From assembly GCA_964408955.1 (NCBI GenBank), contig CAYPBK010000001.1, forward strand, positions 62,001 to 126,000: DNA of 64,000 bases, given 5' to 3'. Both the position numbers and the translations under genes were made by a program. The DNA is from JAAYKT01 sp964408955 (GTDB taxonomy: Bacteria; Bacillota; Clostridia; Lutisporales; Lutisporaceae). Shown here in pieces: positions 52,195 to 61,012 of this stretch (position 1 is its first letter; each line of letters starts with the position of its first letter). A model generated the notes under the pieces. It had not been told where the DNA came from and did no database searches. It was given only the letters and a program-made list of their open reading frames with translations.

Positions 52195-53187
52195 TTAAGC
52201 CCATCTAATAACTGCAGAGCCCCAGGTAAGACCTCCACCGAAGGCCACTAAAACAACTATATCCCCAGCTGTTAGCTGTTTTTGCTTTTTTACTTCATCC
52301 AAAGCGACTGCTACAGAAGCTGCTGACATGTTGCCATATTTATCAACATTAACAAAAACTTTTTCCTTTGGAAGATTCAATCTTTTCGCGGCACTATCAA
52401 TTATTCTAATATTTGCTTGGTGAGGTATAAGATAATCTATATCACTTTTTTTTAAGCCACAGAGCTCCAGTGCTTTTTCAGTGGATTTCTCCATTATTCT
52501 CACCGCAAATTTAAAAACTTCCGAACCTTCCATTTTAATATAGTGCATTGAATTTTTAATGGTTTCCTGGGTAGCAGGCAATCTTGAACCACCGCCGGGT
52601 ATATATAGCAGATTACACCCATTACCATCGGAGCCTAAATATGTCGATAATATTTGAAAACCTTTTTTATTAGATATAATAACGGCAGCTGCACCATCCC
52701 CGAATAAAACACAAGTGTTTCTATCACTATAATCTGTAATTTTTGATAAGGTTTCAGCACCTATAACCAATATATTATTCTTGGCGCCGGTTTTAATAAA
52801 GCTTTCTGCCACGGATATTCCATAGATAAATCCAGAACATGCTGCTTCAATATCTAATGACGCAGCATTAATTGCGCCTATATTTTTCTGAACTAAACAT
52901 GCTGTGGAGGGAAATTGCATGTCAGGTGTAACAGTTGCGACAATAATCATATCTATCTCTTCCGCTGTTAGCTTAGCGTCATCCAAAGCCTTTATAGCAG
53001 CTTTTGTTGCAATATCTGATGTAGATATTTCTTCTGAAACCTTTCTTCTTTCTTTAATACCTGTTCTAGAAACAATCCAATCATCGCTTGTATCTACTAT
53101 TTTTTCAAAATAACTATTATTTAATACCCTATCAGGTACATAGCTTCCTGTACCAATTATGTTTGCTGTGTTTTGTAACCTGTTCAA
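52195..53187 (-). CDS. fabH: Beta-ketoacyl-ACP synthase III FabH
   Basis: FabH starts fatty-acid synthesis by condensing an acyl-CoA with malonyl-ACP. The protein has DIEAACSGFIYGISVA with the catalytic Cys, PHQANIRIIDSAAKRL with the catalytic His, and NKYGNMSAAS-type segment near 270 with Asn. The start is uncertain: I chose TTG at 53187, one base after the plsX stop, which gives 330 residues starting NRLQNTANIIGTGSYVPDR; TTG at 53196 is possible. The AAGGTGGG site lies just upstream of both. Confidence 0.94.
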   Translation of the reverse strand: MNRLQNTANIIGTGSYVPDRVLNNSYFEKIVDTSDDWIVSRTGIKERRKVSEEISTSDIATKAAIKALDDAKLTAEEIDMIIVATVTPDMQFPSTACLVQKNIGAINAASLDIEAACSGFIYGISVAESFIKTGAKNNILVIGAETLSKITDYSDRNTCVLFGDGAAAVIISNKKGFQILSTYLGSDGNGCNLLYIPGGGSRLPATQETIKNSMHYIKMEGSEVFKFAVRIMEKSTEKALELCGLKKSDIDYLIPHQANIRIIDSAAKRLNLPKEKVFVNVDKYGNMSAASVAVALDEVKKQKQLTAGDIVVLVAFGGGLTWGSAVIRWA

Positions 53188-53188
53188 G

Positions 53189-54184
53189 CTATACAACACC
53201 CACCTTATCGATTTCACTTTTTATTAGATCTATACAATTATTATCATATAAAAGCTTCGCTTGTCTTATCGCATTTTTAAAAGCTTTACTGTCCGAACTT
53301 CCGTGCGCTTTTATCATAATCCCATCTATGCCCAAAAATGGTGCGCCACCATATTCTTTATAATCAAATCTATTTTTCAGATTTATAAAACTATCTTTCA
53401 TTAGCAATGCCCCTAGCTTTGATAAAGTACTTCTATTAATTTCTTCTTTTATCATTTTCATTATTCCCGAAGCAAGACCTTCTGTATTTTTAAGAACAAC
53501 ATTGCCGACAAAACCGTCACATACACATACATCACATATTCCAAAAACTATATCTCTAGCTTCGATGTTTCCGATAAAATTTAAGTTGCCGGCACTTAAC
53601 AACTCGTAGCTTTGCTTTGTCAGTTCATTGCCTTTCCCTTTTTCAATACCATTACTCAGTAATCCTACTCTGGGTGATGTTATCCCTAAAACTTTTTCCA
53701 TGTATATTGAACCCATTAATGCAAATTGAAATATATTTTTAGGCTTACAATCCACGTTGGCGCCGGCATCTACTAACATATAATTACCTTTTACGGAAGG
53801 CAATACAGGTGCCAGTGCCGGTCTGTCAATGCCTTTTATTCGACCAACTCGCAACAAGGAACCGGCAAGAAACGCTCCGGTATTACCGGCTGATAAAAAT
53901 GCATGGCATATGTCGTCCTTTACAAGCTTAAGACCTACAACCATTGAAGAATTAATTTTTCTTTTTATTGCATTTACTGGGTTATCATCGTTACTGATAA
54001 CCTCCTTAGCATCAATCATATGTATTTTAGGATTATCAACATAGGAGCCTAATAAATCAGATATCTCATTTGTCGGTCCAACCAAAAAAAGTTCTATATC
54101 GTACTCTAATAATGCTTTGATGCTTCCATCTATAACCGCTTTAGGACCATTGTCTCCTCCCATTACATCAATTGCAATTTTCAT
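53189..54184 (-). CDS. plsX: Phosphate acyltransferase PlsX
   Basis: PlsX makes acyl-phosphate from acyl-ACP for phospholipid synthesis. The 331-residue protein has the family start MKIAIDVMGGDNGPKAVIDG, VVGLKLVKDDICHAFLSAGNTGAFLA (about 82-107), MLVDAGANVDCKP and VCVCDGFVGNVVLK (about 225). It lies two bases after fapR and before fabH, as in other Firmicutes. Confidence 0.97.
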   Translation of the reverse strand: MKIAIDVMGGDNGPKAVIDGSIKALLEYDIELFLVGPTNEISDLLGSYVDNPKIHMIDAKEVISNDDNPVNAIKRKINSSMVVGLKLVKDDICHAFLSAGNTGAFLAGSLLRVGRIKGIDRPALAPVLPSVKGNYMLVDAGANVDCKPKNIFQFALMGSIYMEKVLGITSPRVGLLSNGIEKGKGNELTKQSYELLSAGNLNFIGNIEARDIVFGICDVCVCDGFVGNVVLKNTEGLASGIMKMIKEEINRSTLSKLGALLMKDSFINLKNRFDYKEYGGAPFLGIDGIMIKAHGSSDSKAFKNAIRQAKLLYDNNCIDLIKSEIDKVGVV

Positions 54185-54186
54185 TA

Positions 54187-54756
54187 TTACGCCTCCTTTT
54201 TATTAAACGATACCAAAATAAACTTGCCTCTAAAAACTTCTAAGCCTTTTATAGTTATAAAAACCCAAACAAAATATTTATTCCCCCTGGTTCTTACAAC
54301 TTCAGCCTTGGCTACAAGCTTATCCCCGGCAAATACCGGGTTTTTGTATTTGATATTGGCAACACCTATTAAAGCAACATTAGCATCAATAACTGCAATA
54401 GCCAAGGATTCTGCTTGAGCAAATATATGGCTGCCTCTTACAACATCTGTTTTTTCAAAAGCCATGGAATTATCTGTTTCCAAAATTGATATACCGCTTG
54501 AACCTAAATTTAAATCAATAAGCTCCCCAACAATTTCTTTGCCTGCTATGGATTTGACTTTTAGATAGTTTTCCTCAGCAACATTTTTAATCCTCTCTCT
54601 AAGCTCGCGAATACCTAATTCCAAACGGTCAAGTCTTATTGTCTGGATACTGACGTTATAGAAGTCTGCAAGTTCTTCGTCCGTCAAGAAAGGATCTTTT
54701 CCAATTTTGTTTAAAAGAGCTAACTGTCTTTCTTTCTTCGTTAAACCTTTTCTCAT
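54187..54756 (-). CDS. fapR: Fatty-acid biosynthesis repressor FapR
   Basis: FapR represses the fab and plsX genes and is released by malonyl-CoA. The 189-residue protein has an N-terminal DeoR-like helix-turn-helix (about 20-50, FLTDEELADFYNVSIQTIRLDR) and a hotdog-fold ligand domain that lacks thioesterase catalytic residues (about 75-189, GSSGISILETDNSMAF and GSHIFAQAESLAIAVI). A near-consensus FapR operator overlaps its start site, so it should be autoregulated together with the downstream fab genes. Confidence 0.95.
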   Translation of the reverse strand: MRKGLTKKERQLALLNKIGKDPFLTDEELADFYNVSIQTIRLDRLELGIRELRERIKNVAEENYLKVKSIAGKEIVGELIDLNLGSSGISILETDNSMAFEKTDVVRGSHIFAQAESLAIAVIDANVALIGVANIKYKNPVFAGDKLVAKAEVVRTRGNKYFVWVFITIKGLEVFRGKFILVSFNKKEA

Positions 54757-54782
54757 TGAGCACCTCCTACTAGTACTTGTAT

Positions 54783-54799
54783 ATAGTATCTGGTACTAA
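54783..54799 (-). promoter_or_regulatory. FapR operator
   Basis: Minus strand TTAGTACCAGATACTAT, 17 bases, matching the reported FapR consensus TTAGTACCTGNTACTAA closely. It overlaps the predicted transcription start of fapR, 27 bases before the ATG. A weaker related copy lies next to it toward fapR. Confidence 0.8.
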
Positions 54800-54804
54800 T
54801 TATT

Positions 54805-54834
54805 AGTATATAGCATATTACCTAAAAAAAGCAA
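54805..54834 (-). promoter_or_regulatory. Sigma-A promoter of fapR-plsX-fab
   Basis: Minus-strand TTGCTT (54829-54834), 18 bases, TATACT (54805-54810). The start would fall about seven bases on, inside the FapR operator. Confidence 0.6.
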
Positions 54835-54878
54835 TAGTAAATTTAATTTTTATTATAGCCCACACATTTCCCAACTTG

Positions 54879-54964
54879 TTAATACTTGGTAAAGATTGCA
54901 TCGTGAAGAGGCTTAGAAACAGATTGTTGGTCTTGGAACTCCGCAATCGTATCAAATATAATAA
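54879..54964. mobile_element. 86-bp inverted-repeat (MITE-like) element, short form
   Basis: Related to the element at 23238-23400 but inverted and lacking its central hairpin: it starts TTAATACTTGGTAAAGATTG and ends CAATCGTATCAAATATAATA, with GGCTTAGAAACAGATTGTTG inside. It lies between the rpmF terminator and the fapR promoter, in the 326-base gap 54757-55082, which otherwise has no gene. Confidence 0.6.
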
Positions 54965-55043
54965 GCTATATTTTTACTATAATTATACCTTTACTGTATA
55001 GATATTTTTTCCACATTTATAACTATTATGAATAGATAAAAGC

Positions 55044-55080
55044 TAATAATAAAATAACAGCGTATTTACGCTGTTATTTT
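55044..55080 (-). terminator. Intrinsic terminator after rpmF
   Basis: AAAATAACAGCGTA (55051-55064) and TACGCTGTTATTTT (55067-55080) form a 14-bp stem; on the minus strand the stem ends in a T-rich stretch. It lies a few bases after rpmF and separates it from fapR. Confidence 0.85.
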
Positions 55081-55082
55081 AT

Positions 55083-55262
55083 TTAATCTTCTACTTTAAT
55101 TACTGTTCTATCTTTATAATATCCACAATTCTTGCACACTCTGTGGGGTAATTTAGGTTCATGACATTTTGGACATGCCACTAATCCCGGCAGTGCTAAC
55201 TTCCAATTAGCCCTTCTTTTATCTCTTCTGGATTTTGATTGCCTCCCTTTAGGTAAAGCCAA
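55083..55262 (-). CDS. rpmF: 50S ribosomal protein L32
   Basis: L32 is a small zinc-ribbon protein of the 50S subunit. The product is 59 residues, beginning ALPKGRQSKSRRDKRRANWK, with the four zinc ligands as CPKC (30, 33) and CKNC (43, 46), so this is the zinc-dependent form. The start is TTG at 55262, eight bases after an AGGAGG site, which explains why short-ORF scans for ATG miss it. It follows the DUF177 gene by 13 bases, the usual pair, and is followed by a strong terminator. Confidence 0.95.
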   Translation of the reverse strand: MALPKGRQSKSRRDKRRANWKLALPGLVACPKCHEPKLPHRVCKNCGYYKDRTVIKVED

Positions 55263-55275
55263 TCCTTACACCTCC

Positions 55276-55782
55276 TTATTCCTTATCTAGTAAACTTTTT
55301 AAAACTTCAAACCTTTGATCAATTTCATCAATGGTACATCCACATTCAATTATATTTCTATCCTTCCCACAAATAGGGCATAAGCCTTTGCAGTCATCTT
55401 TGCATAATGGTTTCATGGATATTTGACCTATAATCTCGCTCAGTACTTTATCCCTTATATCAATGGAATCCCCGGTATATATATTAATATCCTCATCATT
55501 GTTTTCTATATCCTTCACAAATACGTAATCCGCATTAATATCCATCTTATCATTATAAGCTCTTAAGCATCTTGAGCATGTCCTCTCCACCGATGTTTTA
55601 ATACTCATTTCCAAATGAATTTTACCTTCATAATTCACCATATAGCCGGATACTTCAATTGGATTTTTGAAAGCTATAATCTCTCCGCAAAAATCAATGG
55701 TAGTGTCTTCCATGGTTTCGTTTATTGTGAAAGATTTTTTTTTGCCTTCATTTTTTAAAATTTCAACTAACTGGATTTCCAT
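55276..55782 (-). CDS. DUF177 family protein (YceD-like) with cysteine clusters
   Basis: This 168-residue protein belongs to the DUF177 family linked everywhere to rpmF. It has a CSRCLRAY motif near 74 and a C-terminal cysteine cluster (CKDDCKGLCPICGKDRNIIECGC, positions about 127-149), suggesting metal binding. In other bacteria and plastids the family has been connected with 23S rRNA accumulation. The exact function here is not established. The ATG at 55782 starts the DUF177-rpmF pair. Confidence 0.88.
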   Translation of the reverse strand: MEIQLVEILKNEGKKKSFTINETMEDTTIDFCGEIIAFKNPIEVSGYMVNYEGKIHLEMSIKTSVERTCSRCLRAYNDKMDINADYVFVKDIENNDEDINIYTGDSIDIRDKVLSEIIGQISMKPLCKDDCKGLCPICGKDRNIIECGCTIDEIDQRFEVLKSLLDKE

Positions 55783-55915
55783 ATAACCACCCTATCATAA
55801 ATGACGAATTTTATTATACAAATCTAAGCATCTTTTGTCAAGAAAATTGGTTTTTATAAATAAAAAAATTGTACTTATATTATTGCCATTATCAACAAAA
55901 CAATCCTGTTTACAA

Positions 55916-55944
55916 CAAGGGTATATGTTATACACATACCCTTG
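55916..55944 (-). other. Stem-loop downstream of ackA
   Basis: CAAGGGTATATGT (55916-55928) and ACACATACCCTTG (55932-55944) pair with one G-U or A-C position. The minus strand that follows is only moderately T-rich, so it is a possible but weak terminator. The 205-base gap 55783-55987 holds nothing else. Confidence 0.4.
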
Positions 55945-55987
55945 CCATAAAAGTAAAGACTTTATATTTTATTATATTAATCGGCTT

Positions 55988-57184
55988 CTATTTGCCTACT
56001 AACTCCATAGTATCCCTAGCTATCATTAATTCTTCATTTGTTGGAATTAAAAGTACCGTTACCTTCGAACCTTCAGTTGATATAATGGTCTCTTTGCCTC
56101 TTATATTATTTCTCTCATTGTCTATTTCCAATCCTAAAAATTCCAACCCTTCACATATACCAGCTCTCATACTTGAAGAGTTTTCTCCTAATCCTGCCGT
56201 AAATACTATTGCATCAATTCCGCCCATTGCAGCTGCATATGAGCCAATATATTTCCTTACCTTATGGGCAAATATCTTCAAAGCAAGGGCTGCTCTTTCA
56301 TTACCTTTATTAGCAGCTTCCTCTATATCTCTAAAATCACTGCTTACACCTGATATACCAAGAACACCGGATTTTTTATTCAAAATATTATTAATTCCTT
56401 CGATATTCAGCTCTTCCTTTTCCATGAGAAAGCCAAATATAGCAGGATCTATATCACCGCACCTGGTACCCATAGCCAATCCTTCTAAAGGCGTAAAGCC
56501 CATGCTTGTATCTATGGATTTACCACCTTTTACAGCTGTTATACTTGCACCGTTACCAAGATGGCAAGTTACAATTTTTAAATCCTCAATATTTTTACCT
56601 ATTATATCCGCTGCCCTTTCAGCTACATATTTATGTGATGTACCGTGGAATCCATATCTTCTGACTCCATATTTATTATAGTATTCATAAGGTAAGGCAT
56701 ATATATATGCGTATGGTTCCATCGTCTGATGGAAAGCAGTATCAAATACTCCCACCATTTGAATATCCGGCATTAATTCCTTACATGCTTCAATACCGAG
56801 AATATTTGGAGGATTATGTAAAGGAGCCAAATCTATACAATCCTTAAGTGCATTCATGACCTCATCATTTATAATAACCGAATAAGCGAATTTTTCTCCC
56901 GCATGAACTACTCTGTGGCCAACGGCACTTATTTCATCCATGCTGTTGATTACTCCATAATCCTTGTGTGTTAAAGCATCTATAACATTTTTCAATGCTT
57001 CCCTGTGGCTCGGCATGCTTTCTTCAATTGTTACACTTTCACCGTTATTTGGCTGGTGCTTTAATACCGATCCGGATATTCCTATTCTTTCTACTAAACC
57101 CTTTGCTATAACCTCCTGAGTCGCCATATTTATCAACTGATATTTTAAGGATGAGCTCCCACAGTTGACAACAAAAATTTTCAT
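55988..57184 (-). CDS. ackA: Acetate kinase AckA
   Basis: AckA converts acetyl phosphate and ADP to acetate and ATP. From the ATG at 57184 it is 398 residues, with VVNCGSSSLKYQLI at the N-terminus, GHRVVHAGEKFA (near 88), DTAFHQTM (Asp near 148) and CHLGNGASITAVKGGKSIDTSMGFTPLEGLAM (about 205-236). The ATG lies after AGAGGAGG; the frame extends upstream to 57211. The usual neighbour pta is not present. The gene is divergent from tmcAL. Confidence 0.96.
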   Translation of the reverse strand: MKIFVVNCGSSSLKYQLINMATQEVIAKGLVERIGISGSVLKHQPNNGESVTIEESMPSHREALKNVIDALTHKDYGVINSMDEISAVGHRVVHAGEKFAYSVIINDEVMNALKDCIDLAPLHNPPNILGIEACKELMPDIQMVGVFDTAFHQTMEPYAYIYALPYEYYNKYGVRRYGFHGTSHKYVAERAADIIGKNIEDLKIVTCHLGNGASITAVKGGKSIDTSMGFTPLEGLAMGTRCGDIDPAIFGFLMEKEELNIEGINNILNKKSGVLGISGVSSDFRDIEEAANKGNERAALALKIFAHKVRKYIGSYAAAMGGIDAIVFTAGLGENSSSMRAGICEGLEFLGLEIDNERNNIRGKETIISTEGSKVTVLLIPTNEELMIARDTMELVGK

Positions 57185-57369
57185 GCTATAACCTCCTCTT
57201 AAAGTAGCCAATGCTTTTAATTAATAATTCATAACGCTTATATATTTTTCTATATAAAAATATATTCTCCTTCTTTTTAAGTTTATATTTTTTAATCCGT
57301 CAACTATTTGATATACTATAATTAAATTTATTATTACTCAATATAAACTAAAAGGAGCATAACCCAATT

Positions 57370-58596
57370 ATGAGTGTAACAGCAATTATTTCCGAATACA
57401 ACCCTTTTCATAATGGTCATAAATATAATATAGATATGGCAAAAAAACTGACTAAAAGCGATTACATTATTTCCATAATGAGCGGTAATTTTATGCAAAG
57501 AGGAGATCCGGCTATTTTTGATAAATGGTCGCGGGCAAAAATGGCGGTGCTAGAAGGTGCAGACCTAGTAATTGAGCTTCCTGTTATGTTTTCTTGCCAA
57601 CCCGCGGAAATTTTTGCTGGAGGAGCAGTTAAAATCTTAGAATCCTTAAATATAGTAGACTATTTATTTTTTGGCAGTGAATGTGGCAATATCGATAAAC
57701 TAATGGATACTTCAAATGTTTTATTATCTGAATCGGAAGCCTTTAAGAAAACTGTAAATCTCAAGCTTTCTACAGGTGTTTCCTATTCTAAAGCTTTAGG
57801 AGAAGGTATAAATAGTGTCTTAGGTGAGGATGGTAACCTTGGCCCAAATAATATACTGGGAATTGAATATATTAAAGCTTTAGCAGTTCAAAAAAGTAGC
57901 ATTAAACCTTTTACTACAAAAAGGGTTAGCAATAACTATGATGATATCTCAATGACCGGGTCTATTTCCAGCGCCACTGCAATAAGAGAAGAAATTAAAA
58001 AAAATGGCATCAGCGAAAAGGTTTCTCTTTCTGTTCCAAAGAGTTGTTTAGAAATAATGAAGAAAAACACGATAGACGGAAAAGGCCCAGTTTTTTTAGA
58101 TGACTTTTCAAATCTAATTTTATATGAATTAAGAAAGACTTCTATTAATGAATTAAAAAGTATTTCTTTCATTAAAGAAGGTATTGAATACCGAATAAAA
58201 AAGAAAAGTGCCACAGCATCCAATCTTCTAGAGCTAATAAACGCTATTAAAACTAAACGTTACACGAGAACTTATATCCAACGCGCTATATGTCATATAT
58301 TACTAGGCATAACAAAGGATGATATGCGATTGTTTAAGAATAATCTGTCTCCTCATTATATTAGAATTCTCGCTTTTAATGATAAAGGCAGATATTTAAT
58401 AAAAAGGATAAAGGATTTTTCTTTAAACACTATAATAACTAAAGTTGCTAACTTTAGCAGTCAGGATTACACCTTGAATAGATTACTTCAACTTGAAATA
58501 TTAGCTACAGATATTTATAACCTGACCATGGAAAACCCTCTTTATAAAAAATCTAACGAGGACTTTCTAACTTCTCCTGTTTATATAAAAAGATAA
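57370..58596 (+). CDS. tmcAL: tRNA(Met) cytidine acetate ligase TmcAL
   Basis: TmcAL (YlbM) uses ATP and acetate to make N4-acetylcytidine at the wobble position of elongator tRNA-Met. The 408-residue protein is a nucleotidyltransferase with the adenylate-binding SEYNPFHNGHKYNI (HxGH-like motif, about 8-21), SGNFMQRGDPAIFDKW (about 38-53) and GSISSATAIREEI (about 197-209). It follows an AAAGGAG site with a long spacer. In other Firmicutes it lies near ylbJ and coaD, as here; neighbouring ackA makes use of the same acetate pool (inference). Confidence 0.94.
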   Translation: MSVTAIISEYNPFHNGHKYNIDMAKKLTKSDYIISIMSGNFMQRGDPAIFDKWSRAKMAVLEGADLVIELPVMFSCQPAEIFAGGAVKILESLNIVDYLFFGSECGNIDKLMDTSNVLLSESEAFKKTVNLKLSTGVSYSKALGEGINSVLGEDGNLGPNNILGIEYIKALAVQKSSIKPFTTKRVSNNYDDISMTGSISSATAIREEIKKNGISEKVSLSVPKSCLEIMKKNTIDGKGPVFLDDFSNLILYELRKTSINELKSISFIKEGIEYRIKKKSATASNLLELINAIKTKRYTRTYIQRAICHILLGITKDDMRLFKNNLSPHYIRILAFNDKGRYLIKRIKDFSLNTIITKVANFSSQDYTLNRLLQLEILATDIYNLTMENPLYKKSNEDFLTSPVYIKR

Positions 58597-58789
58597 CAAA
58601 ATGATTAATGTTACCATTTATATAAAATCGTTTTTTTACATTAGTTTAACTATGCTTACAAAATTAAAATAATATATAATAACAAAGATGTAAGCTTTCG
58701 TTAATTATTCCATATCTAAAATATATAAATCATGTATAGAATTAATTTACTTAAATATAATGTATAAAATACATAATTTGAGTGATTAC

Positions 58790-59983
58790 ATGCTAAAAGA
58801 TAGATTTTCCTTTTATTTTACTGTATTAATGTTTTCAATAATAATTATAAGTATTATTATATTTCCGGAAAGTGCTTATAAATCATCTCTGGATGGCCTA
58901 AACCTTTGGCTTAATGTAGTTTGTCCGTCACTTTTGCCTTTTTTTATTACTATAGATATTTTAATCAGTTTAGGCATAGTTAAATTTTTAGGGGTCATAC
59001 TTTCTCCTCCTATGAGCCTCCTTTTTAATATTCCCGGAGAAGGGGCATTTGCTTTTATAATGAGTATTGCATCCGGTTATCCTATGGGGGCCAAAGTAGT
59101 AACGGACCTAAGAAAGCAAAATATATGCACTAAACATGAATGCCAAAGAATGTTAAGCCTATGCAGCACCTCAGGCCCTCTTTTTATAATAGGTGCTGTT
59201 TCCGTCGGAATGCTTAACAATATGCAAATCGCACCGATTCTTTTAATTGCCCACTATTTATCGGCAATAAGCATTGGGTTATTAATGAGATTTTATAAAA
59301 AAGATGTAGCTAAGGAAAAAGCGGCTAGAAAAAAGCCTCTTTTAGCCCTATGCGCAAATAAAATCGAAGCCTCAAAACCACTTGGGGAAATGCTGGCTGA
59401 ATCGATAAAAAATTCAATAAATCTTATACTGTTGATTGGCGGATATATTGTTTTCTTTTCTGTGTTATCAGGTATTATAAAAAATAATAATTTTTTAAAT
59501 CTTTTATCAGCATTAATAAGCACTCTTATTCCCAATGCTATAACCTCCGCTAACATTTTGCCCGCTTTTTTAACCGGCATTCTTGAGGTTACAAATGGGA
59601 TAAAAGAGTGCGTACCTTTAGCTATTCCCTACACTATAAAGATTACATTGATTAGTTTTTTTATAGGCTTTGGCGGAATTTCCGTTAATGCCCAGGTTTC
59701 AGGTATTATATATGATACAGATTTAGGATTTGGATTATACTTCTTTAATAAAATATTGCAAGGCATATTTGCATCCACTTATACTTTTATACTGATGAAG
59801 CAATCATTCTCTTATACTGTGTTTAACCATTATCTCCATTATTTTTATAAAGAAATGTTTTGGTGCAATAGTATTAAAGCTACTTTTATCATATTATTAA
59901 TTGTAATGTGCCTCCTATTATTACCAATCATTATCGGTTTAATGTTTTCATTCATTAAAAGAATACTGAACAGGCATTTCTAA
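58790..59983 (+). CDS. ylbJ: Sporulation integral membrane protein YlbJ
   Basis: YlbJ is a multi-spanning membrane protein needed for spore cortex formation and expressed under sigma-E in Bacillus. The protein has about ten hydrophobic segments and the nucleoside-recognition (GATE) domain, with the signatures LNVVCPSLLPFFITIDIL, SGYPMGAKVVTDLRKQN, LCSTSGPLFIIGAVSVGML and FFIGFGGISVNAQVSGII. The ATG at 58790 is preferred to the one at 58760 because only it has a GAGTGAT site. Its presence argues for an endospore former. It ends three bases before the next gene's stop, tail to tail. Confidence 0.9.
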   Translation: MLKDRFSFYFTVLMFSIIIISIIIFPESAYKSSLDGLNLWLNVVCPSLLPFFITIDILISLGIVKFLGVILSPPMSLLFNIPGEGAFAFIMSIASGYPMGAKVVTDLRKQNICTKHECQRMLSLCSTSGPLFIIGAVSVGMLNNMQIAPILLIAHYLSAISIGLLMRFYKKDVAKEKAARKKPLLALCANKIEASKPLGEMLAESIKNSINLILLIGGYIVFFSVLSGIIKNNNFLNLLSALISTLIPNAITSANILPAFLTGILEVTNGIKECVPLAIPYTIKITLISFFIGFGGISVNAQVSGIIYDTDLGFGLYFFNKILQGIFASTYTFILMKQSFSYTVFNHYLHYFYKEMFWCNSIKATFIILLIVMCLLLLPIIIGLMFSFIKRILNRHF

Positions 59984-59986
59984 AAT

Positions 59987-60523
59987 CTATCTTTTAATAT
60001 TCTTTAGCTCTTCTCTGTTATTTTTTATAATTATGGAGATATTTTCTACTCTGGTGCTTAACTCTGCCAGTAGTTCATCAGCATAAGCTTTAGCTCCCAG
60101 TCTTATTTTTTTTGCATCGGATTGTGCAGCTTGTATGATCTCCTTGGCTTGTTCATTTGCCAGCTTTGTTATTTCGTTTTCGTCGATCATCTCTTTTATT
60201 TTCCTATCCGCTTCAAGCTTGTACATCTCGGCTTCTCTTTCTGCCTCGGCAAGTACTTTTTTACGTTCCTCTATACTGCTATGAACTCTATCATCACATT
60301 CTTTTCTAATGTTCTCTGCTTCCTTTTTGGCCTCAATAAGTATTTTTTGTCTTTCTTCCTTTATCCATTGAGCTTGTTTTAATTCGTCAGGTAGCTTAAT
60401 TCTGACATCTTTTATTAACTCTAATAATTCCTCTTTATTTATCATTGCTTTTGAAGATAGGGGTATGTTAGATGCTTTATCAACTATATCCTCCAAAGCA
60501 TCCAATAATAATAGAACCTCCAT
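59987..60523 (-). CDS. Coiled-coil protein of the clostridial coaD cluster
   Basis: The 178-residue product is soluble and mostly coiled coil (about 50-145, rich in Glu, Lys and Ala, for example AKKEAENIRKECDD and AEREAEMYKLEADRK) with a hydrophobic-poor ends. It resembles ATP-synthase b-subunit or DivIVA-type coiled coils, which is why such proteins are often called ATPase or ATP synthase subunit in databases; I see no nucleotide-binding motif. Function is unknown. It follows coaD by five bases and shares its operon. Confidence 0.75.
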   Translation of the reverse strand: MEVLLLLDALEDIVDKASNIPLSSKAMINKEELLELIKDVRIKLPDELKQAQWIKEERQKILIEAKKEAENIRKECDDRVHSSIEERKKVLAEAEREAEMYKLEADRKIKEMIDENEITKLANEQAKEIIQAAQSDAKKIRLGAKAYADELLAELSTRVENISIIIKNNREELKNIKR

Positions 60524-60528
60524 AATTA

Positions 60529-61011
60529 TTACCTCCTACTATATTTTTTAAAAATTTCTTTTTCTATTGCTTTTGGCACTAAACCTTTAATACAACCTCC
60601 AAACTTAGCCACCTCTTTAACAAGACTTGAGCTTAAGTAAGAATACTCACTGCTTGTCATCATAAATATAGTTTCTATTCTGGAGTCAAGTTTTTTATTC
60701 ATAAGAGCCATTTGAAACTCATATTCAAAATCTGAAACAGCTCTCAGACCTTTAATAATGATTTCGGCTTTCTTTTCCTTCATAAAATCTATCAGCAAAC
60801 CTTCAAAGCTGTCTACTTCAACATTATCCAAGTGAGAGCAGCTATCTTTAATATGTCTGATTCTTTCCTCCGCACTGAATAATGGCTGTTTGCTCGTATT
60901 TACCAAAACACCTACTATCAATCTGTCAAATAACCTGGATGACCTTTCAATTATATCCATATGACCATTAGTAATTGGGTCAAAACTGCCCGGATATATA
61001 CATGTTTTCAT
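60529..61011 (-). CDS. coaD: Phosphopantetheine adenylyltransferase CoaD
   Basis: CoaD makes dephospho-CoA from phosphopantetheine and ATP, the penultimate step of CoA synthesis. The 160-residue protein has the nucleotidyltransferase motif IYPGSFDPITNGHMDIIERS (T/HxGH, about 4-23), KGLRAVSDFEYEFQMALMN (about 88-106) and SSEYSYLSSSLVKEVAKFGG (about 120-139). It overlaps none of its neighbours and follows rsmD by one base. Confidence 0.97.
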   Translation of the reverse strand: MKTCIYPGSFDPITNGHMDIIERSSRLFDRLIVGVLVNTSKQPLFSAEERIRHIKDSCSHLDNVEVDSFEGLLIDFMKEKKAEIIIKGLRAVSDFEYEFQMALMNKKLDSRIETIFMMTSSEYSYLSSSLVKEVAKFGGCIKGLVPKAIEKEIFKKYSRR

Positions 61012-61012
61012 T

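Noticed and set aside
55916..55944. A firm terminator call for ackA.
   Set aside because: The stem is good but no clear uridine run follows on the minus strand, so it is listed only as a stem-loop.
58680..58790. A possible sigma-E promoter upstream of ylbJ (CATATC and CATGTATA).
   Set aside because: The -10 fits too poorly and the region is so AT-rich that such matches are expected.
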